The translations under genes and the position numbers were made by a program. The notes under the pieces were generated by a model. The model saw only the letters and a list, made by a program, of their open reading frames with translations. It had not been told where the DNA came from and did not search any database. A stretch of 47,023 nt of DNA from Verrucomicrobiota bacterium (lineage in GTDB: Bacteria > Verrucomicrobiota > Verrucomicrobiia > Chthoniobacterales > UBA10450): positions 1-47,023 of the forward strand of contig CADDYX010000002.1 of assembly GCA_902810735.1 (NCBI GenBank), in the 5' to 3' direction. Shown piece by piece: positions 16,409 through 25,565 of this stretch (positions are counted from its first letter, which is position 1; every line of letters begins with the position of its first letter).

Positions 16409-19062
16409 CAACGGTCTGCGCCGGATTTACGCTTTCGATCGAAGGGCGACTGCCATCACATGCAGTTGATGGCTATCTTACACTTTCCGGTTGGTGCTTT
16501 GATGAAGTGACGCGCGAGCCGGCGGCAGTTCGCGTAGATGTTAGCGGCAAGCGTCACGTTTCTTCAACTGCTGTAATCGTCGGTGAGCCGCACAACTCGG
16601 CCGATTTTCCTGTTAATGCTCGGTTCCATCTGGATGTTCCGGTTCCGCGAGGTTACCACGCAGTACGCGTTGAAGCGTCGCTTGGCGACAGCGGCTGGGT
16701 CCTGCTGAAAACGCTGCCACTGTGCGGAGAAACCGCGCCGCTTGAGGCCGGTATTGAGTCGCCGGAGCTGCAAACTGTGGACGAAGGACTCGTCCGCATC
16801 ACGGGTTGGGCGCTGCAACCGCAGGAGAGAATTCGCACATTGATCCTGAACGTCGGCAAAGCGGCGACCACCTGCCGGTATGGCATCGCACGACCTGACA
16901 TAGCAGCGCGGTTTCGCAAGATCGCACACGCCGAGCATTGTGGATTCGAGTGCGATGCCTGGCTCCCAGCTGGTCCGCAGAAGCTCGTCCTAACAGCGCA
17001 CCTCGACGGAGCAGTCGTCGCGGCTCGTAACAGTAAAGATTTGTACGTGAATGGCCGATCCGAGACCGCTTTCTTCAAAGCGCTCGACGCGGCTCGTGCC
17101 CCGTTGCTTCGAATCCAGCAGTCAACCCGGCCCAAGGTCTCGATCATTATCCCGGTCTTCGGCCAGACGGCCGTGACCTTGAAATGCCTCAAAGCGATCG
17201 AGCGACATACACGCGGTCTGGCTTATGAAGTCATCGTCGTTGATGACAATTCAGACGAGAGGACGCGGTTGTTGCTCGACCAAGTGCGAGGCATTCGCCT
17301 GATTCACAATGATGTGAACCTTGGGTTTGTGCACAGTTGCAACAGAGGCGCACGAGCTGCCGAAGGAGAATACCTCGTCTTTCTTAATAACGACACAGAA
17401 GTAACACACGGTTGGCTATCGGCGATGCTGCGCGTATTTGATCAACGCCGCGACTGCGGGCTCGTCGGCGCGAAGCTTATTTATCCTGATGGTCGGTTGC
17501 AGGAGGCGGGAGGAATTATTTGGTCGGACGCGTCAGGAATAAACTATGGGAACGGTGACGATCCCGACAAACCAGAGTACAACTACCTGCGTCAGGTCGA
17601 TTACTGTTCCGGCGCATGCATCGCAACACCGCGCGAGTTATTCAAACAGCTCGGTGGATTCGATGAACGCTACGTTCCGGCGTACTACGAAGACACGGAT
17701 TTGGCTTTCCGCGTCCGTGAGGCTGGCCTGGCCGTTTATTATCAGCCGGCGGCGTCGATCATCCACCACGAAGGCCAGACATCCGGCCGAGACACTTCTA
17801 CTGGCGTAAAGAGGTACCAGCTCGTGAACCAGGAGAAATTTTTCCGGAAGTGGCAGCCACAGCTGGCGACCCATTTGCCACGTGCGCAGTCGAACGTCAC
17901 CAGGGCTCGTGATCGCAGTCTTCAGCGGCGCGCTCTGGTCGTCGACGCCCGAGTGCTTCAGCCGGATCGCGACTCTGGTTCGCTCCGAATGTGGAATCTG
18001 CTGCGCATTCTACAAAGTTTCAGCTTCCAGCCAACGTTTCTGCCAATAAACCGGCAACGTGTTTCTCCATACACCGAGCGGATGCAGGAGCTGGGAGTCG
18101 AGTGTCTTTATGGTCCGCACGCCGGCGAGCTGGACGAGTTCTTCGCGTGCCGCGGAGCGGAATTCGATCTTATCATCCTTTCGCGTGCCGGAGTCGCGTG
18201 GTCGGTGCTGCCACTATGTCGGCGGCACGCGCCAGCAGTGCCGGTGATTTTTGATACCGTGGATCTTCATTTTCTTCGCGAGCAACGGGAGGCGGAGATT
18301 GAAGCTCGGCTGACAAAGCGCCGTCAGGCTCGTGTTCGTGAGGCAACTGAGCTGCGCCTCGTTGAGCAGTGTGATGCAACCGTTGTTGTCAGTCCCGTCG
18401 AACAGGCACTGCTTCGCGAGAAATGCCCCGGCCGCGAAATAGCGGTAATTTCCAACATCCACGAGTGCAGCGTCGGGCGAATTCCGCGGTTCGAGATGCG
18501 GCGGGACTTCCTTTTCGTTGGTGGGTTCGAACACACTCCAAACATCGACGCGATGGTCTGGTTTTGCGGCGAGATCATGCCGCGGATCGTCCAGGAACTA
18601 CCCGAGGCGAAGCTCCACATCGTTGGCAGCAACATGCCCGCGAGCATCCGCACGTTGGAAAACGAGCACGTCGTGACACACGGTTATGTGGAGGATCTGG
18701 TGGAGTTCTTCGATAAGTGCTTGTTGTCCGTCGCACCACTGCGATGGGGCGCCGGCGTCAAAGGTAAGATTAACCAAAGCATGAGCCACGGCGTGCCGGT
18801 CGTAGCTACGAGTGTTGCGGCGGAAGGAATGTACCTGGTTGACGATGAGAACGTCCTGCTCGCCGACGATTCGCCGCAGTTCGCGCGCCAGGTCGTGCGC
18901 TTGTGCCGCGATCCTGCCCTGTGGCAGAGACTATCGGAGCAAGGGCAGGCGAACGTGCGGGAACATTTTTCCTTTGATGCAGCGAAGCGCAATTTGACTG
19001 CGCTCCTGGATCGAATGGGGCTGTTGTGCGCCGATCACGCAGGGAGCGTAGGCAATACTTGA
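16405..19062 (+). CDS. Dual glycosyltransferase (beta domains + GT2 + GT4-like)
   Basis: 885 residues starting at GTG 16405. Residues 1-215 hold two beta-sandwich-like domains, each with a SGW/TGW motif (around 28-30 and 133-135). Residues about 242-490 are a GT2 domain: SIIIPVFGQ, VDDNS (279-283), the metal-binding FLNNDTE (327-332) and the catalytic-region YYEDTDL (428-433). Residues about 508-875 are a GT-B fold GT4-like domain, with FVGGFEHTPNIDAM and a C-terminal GVPVVATSVAAEGM donor loop. Two sugar transfers by one chain suggest synthesis of a repeating or two-residue glycan segment. The 3' end overlaps the convergent methyltransferase-kinase by 28 bp. Confidence 0.85.
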   Translation: MTTVCAGFTLSIEGRLPSHAVDGYLTLSGWCFDEVTREPAAVRVDVSGKRHVSSTAVIVGEPHNSADFPVNARFHLDVPVPRGYHAVRVEASLGDSGWVLLKTLPLCGETAPLEAGIESPELQTVDEGLVRITGWALQPQERIRTLILNVGKAATTCRYGIARPDIAARFRKIAHAEHCGFECDAWLPAGPQKLVLTAHLDGAVVAARNSKDLYVNGRSETAFFKALDAARAPLLRIQQSTRPKVSIIIPVFGQTAVTLKCLKAIERHTRGLAYEVIVVDDNSDERTRLLLDQVRGIRLIHNDVNLGFVHSCNRGARAAEGEYLVFLNNDTEVTHGWLSAMLRVFDQRRDCGLVGAKLIYPDGRLQEAGGIIWSDASGINYGNGDDPDKPEYNYLRQVDYCSGACIATPRELFKQLGGFDERYVPAYYEDTDLAFRVREAGLAVYYQPAASIIHHEGQTSGRDTSTGVKRYQLVNQEKFFRKWQPQLATHLPRAQSNVTRARDRSLQRRALVVDARVLQPDRDSGSLRMWNLLRILQSFSFQPTFLPINRQRVSPYTERMQELGVECLYGPHAGELDEFFACRGAEFDLIILSRAGVAWSVLPLCRRHAPAVPVIFDTVDLHFLREQREAEIEARLTKRRQARVREATELRLVEQCDATVVVSPVEQALLREKCPGREIAVISNIHECSVGRIPRFEMRRDFLFVGGFEHTPNIDAMVWFCGEIMPRIVQELPEAKLHIVGSNMPASIRTLENEHVVTHGYVEDLVEFFDKCLLSVAPLRWGAGVKGKINQSMSHGVPVVATSVAAEGMYLVDDENVLLADDSPQFARQVVRLCRDPALWQRLSEQGQANVREHFSFDAAKRNLTALLDRMGLLCADHAGSVGNT

Positions 19063-20585
19063 AGAGCGGCTTCGAGACCGGAGACGAGTCGGGTGATTTG
19101 CTGGCGAATAACCCCATCGGAGCGCTTCGGCCGGACGGCGGAAAACCACGCGATTCCTGTCGCGATAGCATGCGCTACGTCGATCCGCATTGCGCCTCGG
19201 GTTTCCTCGGCTCGCAGCGTATCACAGAAGAGCTGCAGAGTAGCCTCGTCGGCGCCACGCCAAATCAGACCGATCAGACCATCAGAGTAGAGCGGTCCTA
19301 CGCAAAGATTATCGAGGTCGACGACTTTCGTCCCCCCAGCTTCATCTGTAACAAAGTTGCCTGTCTGTAGATCGCCATGGCACAACGCGTCATACGCGTC
19401 GGTCGGCGGATCAGGTAACAACCCGAGCGCTTGCCGCAGGGCGTCTCGATTATCGTGTAACTCTTGCGGATCTGCGGCCCATGGCGCGTCCGGAGAGGCA
19501 AGACCTTCCAGCGGCGGGTATGCTCCATGACGGCGAAGCGCTGCAATCAACTGCTCCGGTACCGGGCGAAAATCTCTCCGCACCGCCACGAACAGACGGA
19601 TCAGCGCAGATAATTCATTCGGCGGCGGCGCTGCTGCACCGGCGACCGGCAAACGGCCGACGAACGGAAAAACCATCCACCGGCTTTTCGCGGTAGATGG
19701 GAGAATGTAAGAGCCGTTGATCTTCTCCGGCATCAGCACGGTAGATGGTGTTGCTGATCGGATCGCGTCGAAGAGCGCCGTGCAAAGCTCTTGTGGCAGC
19801 CTGCCTAACGCCGCGCCGGGTGCGAGCGACTTCGCGACAAGCGGCCCATCGGGTGTGGAAATGAGATAGCTCTGGTTCGTGCCTCGACTTAGACTCGCGT
19901 CGAGGCTGTATGCGTCACGAATTTGCGCCAGCAATTCCGCTTCCGGCCGTTTCCCACGCGCTTTGACCAAGACGCGTTTGGAACCTGACCGGAAGCCGAA
20001 ATAGTGCATGAATCGGACAACCTGTACGTCCGAGAAATACCGGGTTAATTCATCGAGCGCCGCTTCGGCGGAATATTTTTCGCTCGTGAGCTTCGTCTGG
20101 TTCTGGATCGACGGTTCGTCGACAGACCACGGAAATTCGATGTAAAGAAGGTCGCGGCTCAGAGCAGCGATCCGGCGAATCACATCTCGCAGGTCTGAGC
20201 CCTGCGCCACCGCCCAGTGCAGAACCTCCATGAACAGAACGACGTCCGCCGCTGAATCGTTCGCTTGCAAATCGAGCAAACCGGTTCGCCGTACCTCCAC
20301 CGGAAGATTGCGCGATGCGACGACGGCGGAGAAGAATGCGATGAACGGGTCCTGAACGTCGCAAGCGATCACGCGCTTCGCGCCGAGTCGCAACGCGTGA
20401 AGCGTGAGCAAACCAGAATTACATCCAACGTCGAGAACAGTCCGTCCTGCAAAATCCTCCCGCGACCATCCGAGTTCCTGCAGGCGCAATTGCGTCTGGT
20501 CATTCAGAGGCTCGAGGGTGCGCGGATCATACTGCTCATACGCGCACGTGTTTCCGGGAAGTTGGAGCAGATTCTCTTCGGCCAT
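19035..20585 (-). CDS. Methyltransferase-kinase fusion (WbdD-like architecture)
   Basis: 516 residues from the ATG at 20585; an in-frame TTG at 20603 would add six. Residues about 1-210 are a class I SAM methyltransferase: LDVGCNSGL at 51-59, acidic CDV at 75-77, and a post-motif HW. Residues about 225-510 are an APH-like kinase: possible ATP Lys252, catalytic HGDLQTGN with Asp405 and Asn410, and metal-binding VVDLD (421-425). O-antigen terminator WbdD has the same methyltransferase-then-kinase order, capping chains with methyl-phosphate. Here the kinase looks APH-like and no coiled coil is attached, though separate coiled-coil proteins are nearby. Chain termination is a hypothesis. Confidence 0.75.
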   Translation of the reverse strand: MAEENLLQLPGNTCAYEQYDPRTLEPLNDQTQLRLQELGWSREDFAGRTVLDVGCNSGLLTLHALRLGAKRVIACDVQDPFIAFFSAVVASRNLPVEVRRTGLLDLQANDSAADVVLFMEVLHWAVAQGSDLRDVIRRIAALSRDLLYIEFPWSVDEPSIQNQTKLTSEKYSAEAALDELTRYFSDVQVVRFMHYFGFRSGSKRVLVKARGKRPEAELLAQIRDAYSLDASLSRGTNQSYLISTPDGPLVAKSLAPGAALGRLPQELCTALFDAIRSATPSTVLMPEKINGSYILPSTAKSRWMVFPFVGRLPVAGAAAPPPNELSALIRLFVAVRRDFRPVPEQLIAALRRHGAYPPLEGLASPDAPWAADPQELHDNRDALRQALGLLPDPPTDAYDALCHGDLQTGNFVTDEAGGTKVVDLDNLCVGPLYSDGLIGLIWRGADEATLQLFCDTLRAEETRGAMRIDVAHAIATGIAWFSAVRPKRSDGVIRQQITRLVSGLEAALQVLPTLPA

Positions 20586-20892
20586 CGTCAGATTTGCGCC
20601 CAACGTGCGCTGCGACGCACGTTTCGCAACTGTGGTTATCGCCGATGCATCGCGGCGCGCTGTCCGGCGCAGCTCGCGAGCGGTGTTCGGCGTCTGCTCA
20701 TTGCGCTCGGCGCGACCACACCGCAGTGCCAGCGTCGAAGGCTACAGGCGGTGCTCCGGGTTGCATCGCACCTCGATGAAGGTTTGAATTCGACGATGAG
20801 ATCGCTGGGTGTAACAGGGCGGACGTATCTCCCAACGAGCCGAGAAAGGCTTACGTGATTGTTCAGCAGACACAGCGGCCGCGACTGCAAAA
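20586..20892. other. 307-bp divergent spacer, nothing convincing
   Basis: The stretch lies between the divergent starts of the methyltransferase-kinase and the FAD oxidase. I see no RNA gene, strong inverted repeat, or recognisable promoter pair in it. Short open frames here lack family resemblance. It must hold both promoters. Confidence 0.4.
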
Positions 20893-22092
20893 ATGGAAGT
20901 GACTGACTTTCTCATCGTCGGAGGCGGCATTATCGGACTGACTGTTGCCCGGGAGATCAAGCGACGATTTGCTGACGCGAAGGTGTTGCTGCTCGAGAAA
21001 GAGCGCGCCGTCGGGTTACACGCAAGCGGACGTAACAGCGGTGTTATTCATGCAGGATTCTATTACTCGGCGGACAGCTTGAAGGCGAAGCTAACCCGCA
21101 CTGGCAATCAGGCGATGCTCGCCTACTGCGAATCGAAGAAGATACCGGTAAATCGCTGCGGAAAGTTGGTCGTGGCACAAAATGAGGAGGAGTTGCCGCA
21201 GCTCGACGAGCTACTTCGTCGCGGAAAAGCAAATAGTGTCCCATTGGAAGAGGTAAGCGCGGAGCAGGCGCGGCAGATCGAGCCGCGCGCGAGAACTTTT
21301 CGTCGCGCGATTTTTTCTCCAACTACCTGTTCGGCTGATCCCGTTCGCGTGATCGGCGCCATGCAAAAGGACGCTCGGGATGAAGGCATTGAAGTCCGCA
21401 TGGACGCAATGTACCTCCGCCGCAGAAATGATACGGTTGAGACTTCGCAGGGTGTGGTCGGCGCCGGTCACATCATCAACGCAGCTGGGCTCTACGCAGA
21501 CAAGGTTGCGCGAGACTTTGGATTTTCGGAGCATTACCGGATACTTCCGTTCAAGGGACTGTATCTGTACAGTTCCGAAGCACCGGGCGCGCTTCGGACG
21601 AATATCTATCCTGTGCCTGATCTGCGGAATCCTTTCCTCGGCGTGCACTTCACAGTCAGAGACGACGGGCGCGTGAAGATTGGGCCGACTGCAATTCCGG
21701 CGTTGTGGCGCGAGCAGTATCGAAGCTTTGATAATTTCAAATTCGGCGAGTTTGCAGAGGTGTTGTTCCGAGAGGCCGGCTTGGTTCTCTCGTCGAGCTT
21801 CGACTTCAAAAAGCTTGCGTTGAGTGAGGTCCAGAAATACTCCCGACGACGCATGATTGCTTTGGCCTCGCGACTTGCCGCTGGGGTGCGGGCGGAGCAT
21901 TACACGCGTTGGGGTCAGCCAGGTATCCGCGCGCAGCTGCTTGACATAAAAAAGCGCAAGCTCGAGATGGATTTCGTCATCGAAGGTGACGAAAAGTCGA
22001 CTCATCTGCTGAATGCCGTCTCGCCTGGCTGGACCTGCTCAATCGCTTTTGCTCGACATGTAGTTGACCAAATAGCCGCTACAGTGGTCTGA
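20893..22092 (+). CDS. lhgO: L-2-hydroxyglutarate oxidase-like FAD protein
   Basis: 399 residues of the DAO-fold FAD oxidoreductase family, closest by eye to LhgO/YgaF. It has an N-terminal VGGGIIGLTVAREI dinucleotide-binding motif (9-22), ASGRNSGVIHAGFYY typical of LhgO, a KGLYLY substrate-site segment and a C-terminal SPGWTCS. The expected reaction is oxidation of L-2-hydroxyglutarate to 2-oxoglutarate at the membrane, with electrons passed to quinone. It stands alone between two glycan blocks and overlaps the convergent flippase-like gene by 14 bp. Its substrate could differ in this context. Confidence 0.85.
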   Translation: MEVTDFLIVGGGIIGLTVAREIKRRFADAKVLLLEKERAVGLHASGRNSGVIHAGFYYSADSLKAKLTRTGNQAMLAYCESKKIPVNRCGKLVVAQNEEELPQLDELLRRGKANSVPLEEVSAEQARQIEPRARTFRRAIFSPTTCSADPVRVIGAMQKDARDEGIEVRMDAMYLRRRNDTVETSQGVVGAGHIINAAGLYADKVARDFGFSEHYRILPFKGLYLYSSEAPGALRTNIYPVPDLRNPFLGVHFTVRDDGRVKIGPTAIPALWREQYRSFDNFKFGEFAEVLFREAGLVLSSSFDFKKLALSEVQKYSRRRMIALASRLAAGVRAEHYTRWGQPGIRAQLLDIKKRKLEMDFVIEGDEKSTHLLNAVSPGWTCSIAFARHVVDQIAATVV

Positions 22093-23104
22093 AAGTAGCG
22101 CTCAATTCACTAGCTTCGGGGCTGCCGGAGGTGCTCTTCGCCCTTGGACGATAAAAAATGTAAAGGACGCCACCGACAAACGAAACACTCAACATGATTG
22201 CGAACATCGCGAAAGAAGCGGCGAAAGCCCTCTCACGCTCCACTCCTGCCACTACGCTTAGGAACAGAATCAACAAATATTCACGAATGCCTACTCCCGC
22301 GACGGTTATTGGAAGGGCTTGGGCAGCAAAGACTATCGGCAGGAAAGTCATCCAAACCGAAAACGGCCGATCTATACCCACCGCTACGCCGGCCAGGTAA
22401 AAGCTGACGCATTGAATCAGCTGCGCGACTAGGGCTGCTGTCAGCAGCTTACCGACCACTCGCTTATTGTTACACAAGAGCCCCCATATTCGCGCCGCCT
22501 CATCGCGCAGCGAATGAGCGGGTCGGGATCGCAGCCGCCTTTCGAACCATCTATGCGTTGGCCGGCCGCCAATTAAAAAAATAACGGCAGCCGCGCAGAC
22601 CAGTGCTGCAACTGCCATTATGGCAATGCCCAACCAATGCGTTTCACGCGTGGTTGATAAAAGGGCCCACTGCCAGGGGACGCCAAAGCTTCCGAGCAAA
22701 ACCACACTCGTCAGCCCGATCAAGCGATCGAGCACGACGGTCGCGCAAGCCTCACCACCGCGTCCGGGCGCCAGCCGAGACAGGTAAAGCATGCGGGTGA
22801 GATCGTCACCACTCGAGCCCGGCAGAAACAAGGAAAAGAACTGCGCGATCGGGACAATACACGTTAATGACGTTTGCGGAATGAATATGTCAAAAATCGT
22901 GAGCAGTCGATGCCACCGCCACGCCGCGATGAGAACAGTCGACAACGAGAGCATAACACCGAGTCCGAACGGTGCTGGATGAGCTGCACGTAATGCGCTC
23001 CATATGCGCGAAAGGTCAAGCCGGTGCAACAGCAGCGTTATAACGACTGCCGCAAATGCAATTTTTGCGACAAGAAAGACCGCCTGCTTTCGGGTGATTG
23101 ACAC
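22079..23104 (-). CDS. Flippase-like membrane protein (LPG synthase TM / AglD2 family)
   Basis: 341 residues, GTG start, about eight hydrophobic segments. It matches the UPF0104/lysylphosphatidylglycerol-synthase transmembrane family: an N-terminal TM, an FFSLFLPGSSGDDLTRMLYL segment and a later PITVAGVGIREYL motif. The aminoacyltransferase domain of MprF is absent, so it is likely involved in moving or handling a lipid-linked intermediate in the inner membrane. It is the last gene of the long minus-strand glycan operon, 87 bp after the zinc-ribbon methyltransferase. Confidence 0.8.
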   Translation of the reverse strand: MSITRKQAVFLVAKIAFAAVVITLLLHRLDLSRIWSALRAAHPAPFGLGVMLSLSTVLIAAWRWHRLLTIFDIFIPQTSLTCIVPIAQFFSLFLPGSSGDDLTRMLYLSRLAPGRGGEACATVVLDRLIGLTSVVLLGSFGVPWQWALLSTTRETHWLGIAIMAVAALVCAAAVIFLIGGRPTHRWFERRLRSRPAHSLRDEAARIWGLLCNNKRVVGKLLTAALVAQLIQCVSFYLAGVAVGIDRPFSVWMTFLPIVFAAQALPITVAGVGIREYLLILFLSVVAGVERERAFAASFAMFAIMLSVSFVGGVLYIFYRPRAKSTSGSPEASELSATFRPL

Positions 23105-23191
23105 AAATGTTTCCGGCAGGGAAATAGAGTCGTTGAAAGCTTACCTGGAGCGACGGCAACTCGACAGACAACGTTTAGAGGGTCCAATAGG

Positions 23192-24070
23192 TCAAGCGGC
23201 GCGAAACTCCCATTTGTATAGCCGCATTTGAAGGGGGTAGAGAAACTTCGGGATCCGCAGCCGCGGAATGCTGAAAATCGGCGACAGCCAATCGAGTTGG
23301 CCAATTTCAAAGTCGATTTCCTCGCCAACCGCAGTGGGAAACGTCTCCTGCGCGAGCTGTTTTATTGACTTACGCGATCGGAAATACATGTCGAGCCGAT
23401 CTCCCATCAGGCGTTTAGTGATGTTCCAAAGCAGGCGCTGAACAGCTGCCGTCGATTTCCAGGGCGTAGCTTCGAAGATTAGCAGCAAGCCGCCGGGCTT
23501 GATAACTCTGCTCAATTCAGCGAAAGCCTGCCGCAGGATCGCATCATTCTCTTTAACGCTCTCGCCCACCATGTGGTGAACCGCGTAAAATCCAATAACG
23601 ATGTCGACCGATTTTGTCGCTAGCGGAATCGCCGTGGCGGTTCCACAGACGGCCAGATTGACCTGGCGATTCGCCCGAATCGAAGCCAACGAAGGCTCCA
23701 GCCCGATTACGAATACTCCTGGCGCAGGGGTGTAAGGAAGGAGCGGACCGCAGCCGACGTCCAGAACAATCTGCCCCGGCACAAAAAGAGACTCGACGAG
23801 CTTTACCTGGCGCTCATAGCAAAACCTCCAGTTCTCCCCCCTTTCATTGTGCCCCTGCTGCATGATCTCGAACGTGCTGTCGAAAAACGAACTCTCATTC
23901 GGCGTCACCACCACGACGTTATCTTCAATGCAGCAGCGGAAGCCGCAGTTCGCACATGTCAGCATGCCGCCGTCGACAGTGAGTGCGTCGTGCGTGCGGG
24001 GGCAGACAAGGTATTTCTCAACGAGTCCGACGACCTCGGGTCGAGCAGAGACATCAGTTTTGCTCGTCAT
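23192..24070 (-). CDS. SAM methyltransferase with N-terminal zinc ribbon
   Basis: 292 residues from the ATG at 24070, which overlaps the glycosyltransferase stop (ATGA). A longer in-frame start at 24229 would run through that gene and is rejected. Residues about 22-45 form a Trm112-like zinc ribbon (CPRTH...CANCGF). The class I methyltransferase follows with LDVGCGPLLPYTP as motif I, GLEPS as the acidic loop and a VHHM post-motif. The acceptor is unknown; context suggests a glycan or nucleotide sugar. Confidence 0.8.
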   Translation of the reverse strand: MTSKTDVSARPEVVGLVEKYLVCPRTHDALTVDGGMLTCANCGFRCCIEDNVVVVTPNESSFFDSTFEIMQQGHNERGENWRFCYERQVKLVESLFVPGQIVLDVGCGPLLPYTPAPGVFVIGLEPSLASIRANRQVNLAVCGTATAIPLATKSVDIVIGFYAVHHMVGESVKENDAILRQAFAELSRVIKPGGLLLIFEATPWKSTAAVQRLLWNITKRLMGDRLDMYFRSRKSIKQLAQETFPTAVGEEIDFEIGQLDWLSPIFSIPRLRIPKFLYPLQMRLYKWEFRAA

Positions 24071-24840
24071 AGAGGAGAGGGAGGGTGCTTGCCTTCGAAC
24101 ATCACGCGTCGGATACGTCGAAGAAAAATCTCGAAAAGGGTGTGCGCTGTGGAGACAAAATTTCGAAACGTGAGCGGGCTCTGTCCGCTCGTTTTCGTAA
24201 AGTGGTAACCTGTCACCGCGACCTCGCACGAGGTGGCACCTTCATCGAGGAGTCGAGTGATCAAATCGGCCTGAAATCCGAATCCATAATTGTAAGGTGC
24301 CCACCGCATGACATGGAACCGCCGGTAAAGCGCGCAACCATTGTAGTAACGCAAGGAATACCCACTCAACGTATTGACAAGAAAGGTGAAAGCCTTCGAA
24401 ATGCCGCGCCGAAGCTGACTTTTGCCCGGCAGCCGCGGATAATAAGGCACAATCACATCGGCAGCGCCCATCCTGCTGCAGATCGCAACCATTGTCTCCT
24501 TTGGTTCGACGTTGTCGCCGCAAACGAGCCGGTAGTATTTGCCGCGGCCTCGGAATGCTGTGTCGACAAAAGTGCGTGCGAGGCCGAGGTTTCGCGGATT
24601 GCGATGCAGATTTAGCGACATGTCAGGGGCTGATTGGATAAAGCGCTCCACCACGGCTGACGTTGCATCGGTAGACCCATCGTCAACGACAATCACTTCG
24701 TATGAACAGCCGACAACCGTCATCGCGGCTTTGATCGTTTCGAGCGTTGGCACCACGCGCGCCTCTTCATTGCGGCATGGTACCAGGATTGTCAGGTCTA
24801 TGTCGCCGGTTGTTTCCGGCGAAGTGCTTTGTCCTGCCAT
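24067..24840 (-). CDS. GT2 glycosyltransferase, DPM1/GtrB-like
   Basis: 257 residues with a GT-A fold. Motifs are TILVPCRNEEARV near the start, VVDDGSTDAT as the nucleotide-binding acidic motif, and a CGDNVEP segment at the DxD position. There is no long C-terminal membrane pair, so it resembles soluble dolichyl/polyprenyl-phosphate sugar transferases. It may load a sugar on a lipid carrier for the membrane proteins of the locus. It is 6 bp after the upstream methyltransferase and coupled downstream by ATGA. Confidence 0.8.
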   Translation of the reverse strand: MAGQSTSPETTGDIDLTILVPCRNEEARVVPTLETIKAAMTVVGCSYEVIVVDDGSTDATSAVVERFIQSAPDMSLNLHRNPRNLGLARTFVDTAFRGRGKYYRLVCGDNVEPKETMVAICSRMGAADVIVPYYPRLPGKSQLRRGISKAFTFLVNTLSGYSLRYYNGCALYRRFHVMRWAPYNYGFGFQADLITRLLDEGATSCEVAVTGYHFTKTSGQSPLTFRNFVSTAHTLFEIFLRRIRRVMFEGKHPPSPL

Positions 24841-24846
24841 GCAAGA

Positions 24847-25524
24847 CTACGGCCGCTTACAGCAAGCTATGGCGAAGAGATAATGGGCCATCGGATAGTA
24901 GCCGGTGTGGACAACTTCGTCGTTCATCGAAAAGATAAAGACATTGTAAAAAAATCGAGCTAAAAGCGCTTTCAAACCCGGAGCGTCTTTGCAGTTGATG
25001 TGGCCCGCTTTGCTCGGCGGTGAAGCGTAAGCCTGGGACTGAAGGGATGGCGTGCCGAGCATCAGCACGCCGTGCGAGTTGAGCGAAGCGACGAGATTTT
25101 GCACGAACCGCTCCTCGTCGGCTTCAGGAATGTGCTCGATCACGTCCAACGCATACGCCGCGTCGAAGCTGCGTTCCAGCGGCCCGAGCAAGATGTCGTG
25201 AACTTTGCATTCGAACGGCCAGGCGGCATCCATGCGTGCGTTCACATCGGCCACAAAAACAGGATCGAAATCGACGGCGGTGAGGCTACTAACCGTTTGG
25301 ACTACCAGTCGCGTTCCGAAGGCGTCGGCACAACCTACTTCCAGAACGTGCTGTTTGCCGGCGAGCATCTTGGCCGCAAATTTGTATCGCGACAACGTAA
25401 ACAGCAGGTGCTTTGGGTCATCGTGCCATGCCTGGTTAGTCATTAGACCGAGCCGCGCGACGCCTTTCTCCTGCAATTCAATCGAGCGTTGATATTGAGT
25501 TTCGCGGGTCTTTGGCGGTTTCAT
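24847..25524 (-). CDS. Class I SAM methyltransferase
   Basis: 225 residues. Motif I is VLEVGCADAFGTRL, followed by the acidic AVDFDP loop and ALDVIEHIPE, a UbiE/UbiG-like post motif common in sugar methyltransferases. About 70 residues precede the fold. The protein has no membrane segment or zinc ribbon. It is one of three consecutive methyltransferase genes in this part of the operon (separated by the GT2 gene); the substrate is unknown. Confidence 0.8.
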   Translation of the reverse strand: MKPPKTRETQYQRSIELQEKGVARLGLMTNQAWHDDPKHLLFTLSRYKFAAKMLAGKQHVLEVGCADAFGTRLVVQTVSSLTAVDFDPVFVADVNARMDAAWPFECKVHDILLGPLERSFDAAYALDVIEHIPEADEERFVQNLVASLNSHGVLMLGTPSLQSQAYASPPSKAGHINCKDAPGLKALLARFFYNVFIFSMNDEVVHTGYYPMAHYLFAIACCKRP

Positions 25525-25565
25525 GAAAACAGACGTAGACTCGTCTCAGCGCGGTGTATCGCAGG

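Noticed and set aside
21211-22005. 264-codon open frame on the minus strand
   Set aside because: Antisense to the clearly coding lhgO gene and without recognisable motifs.
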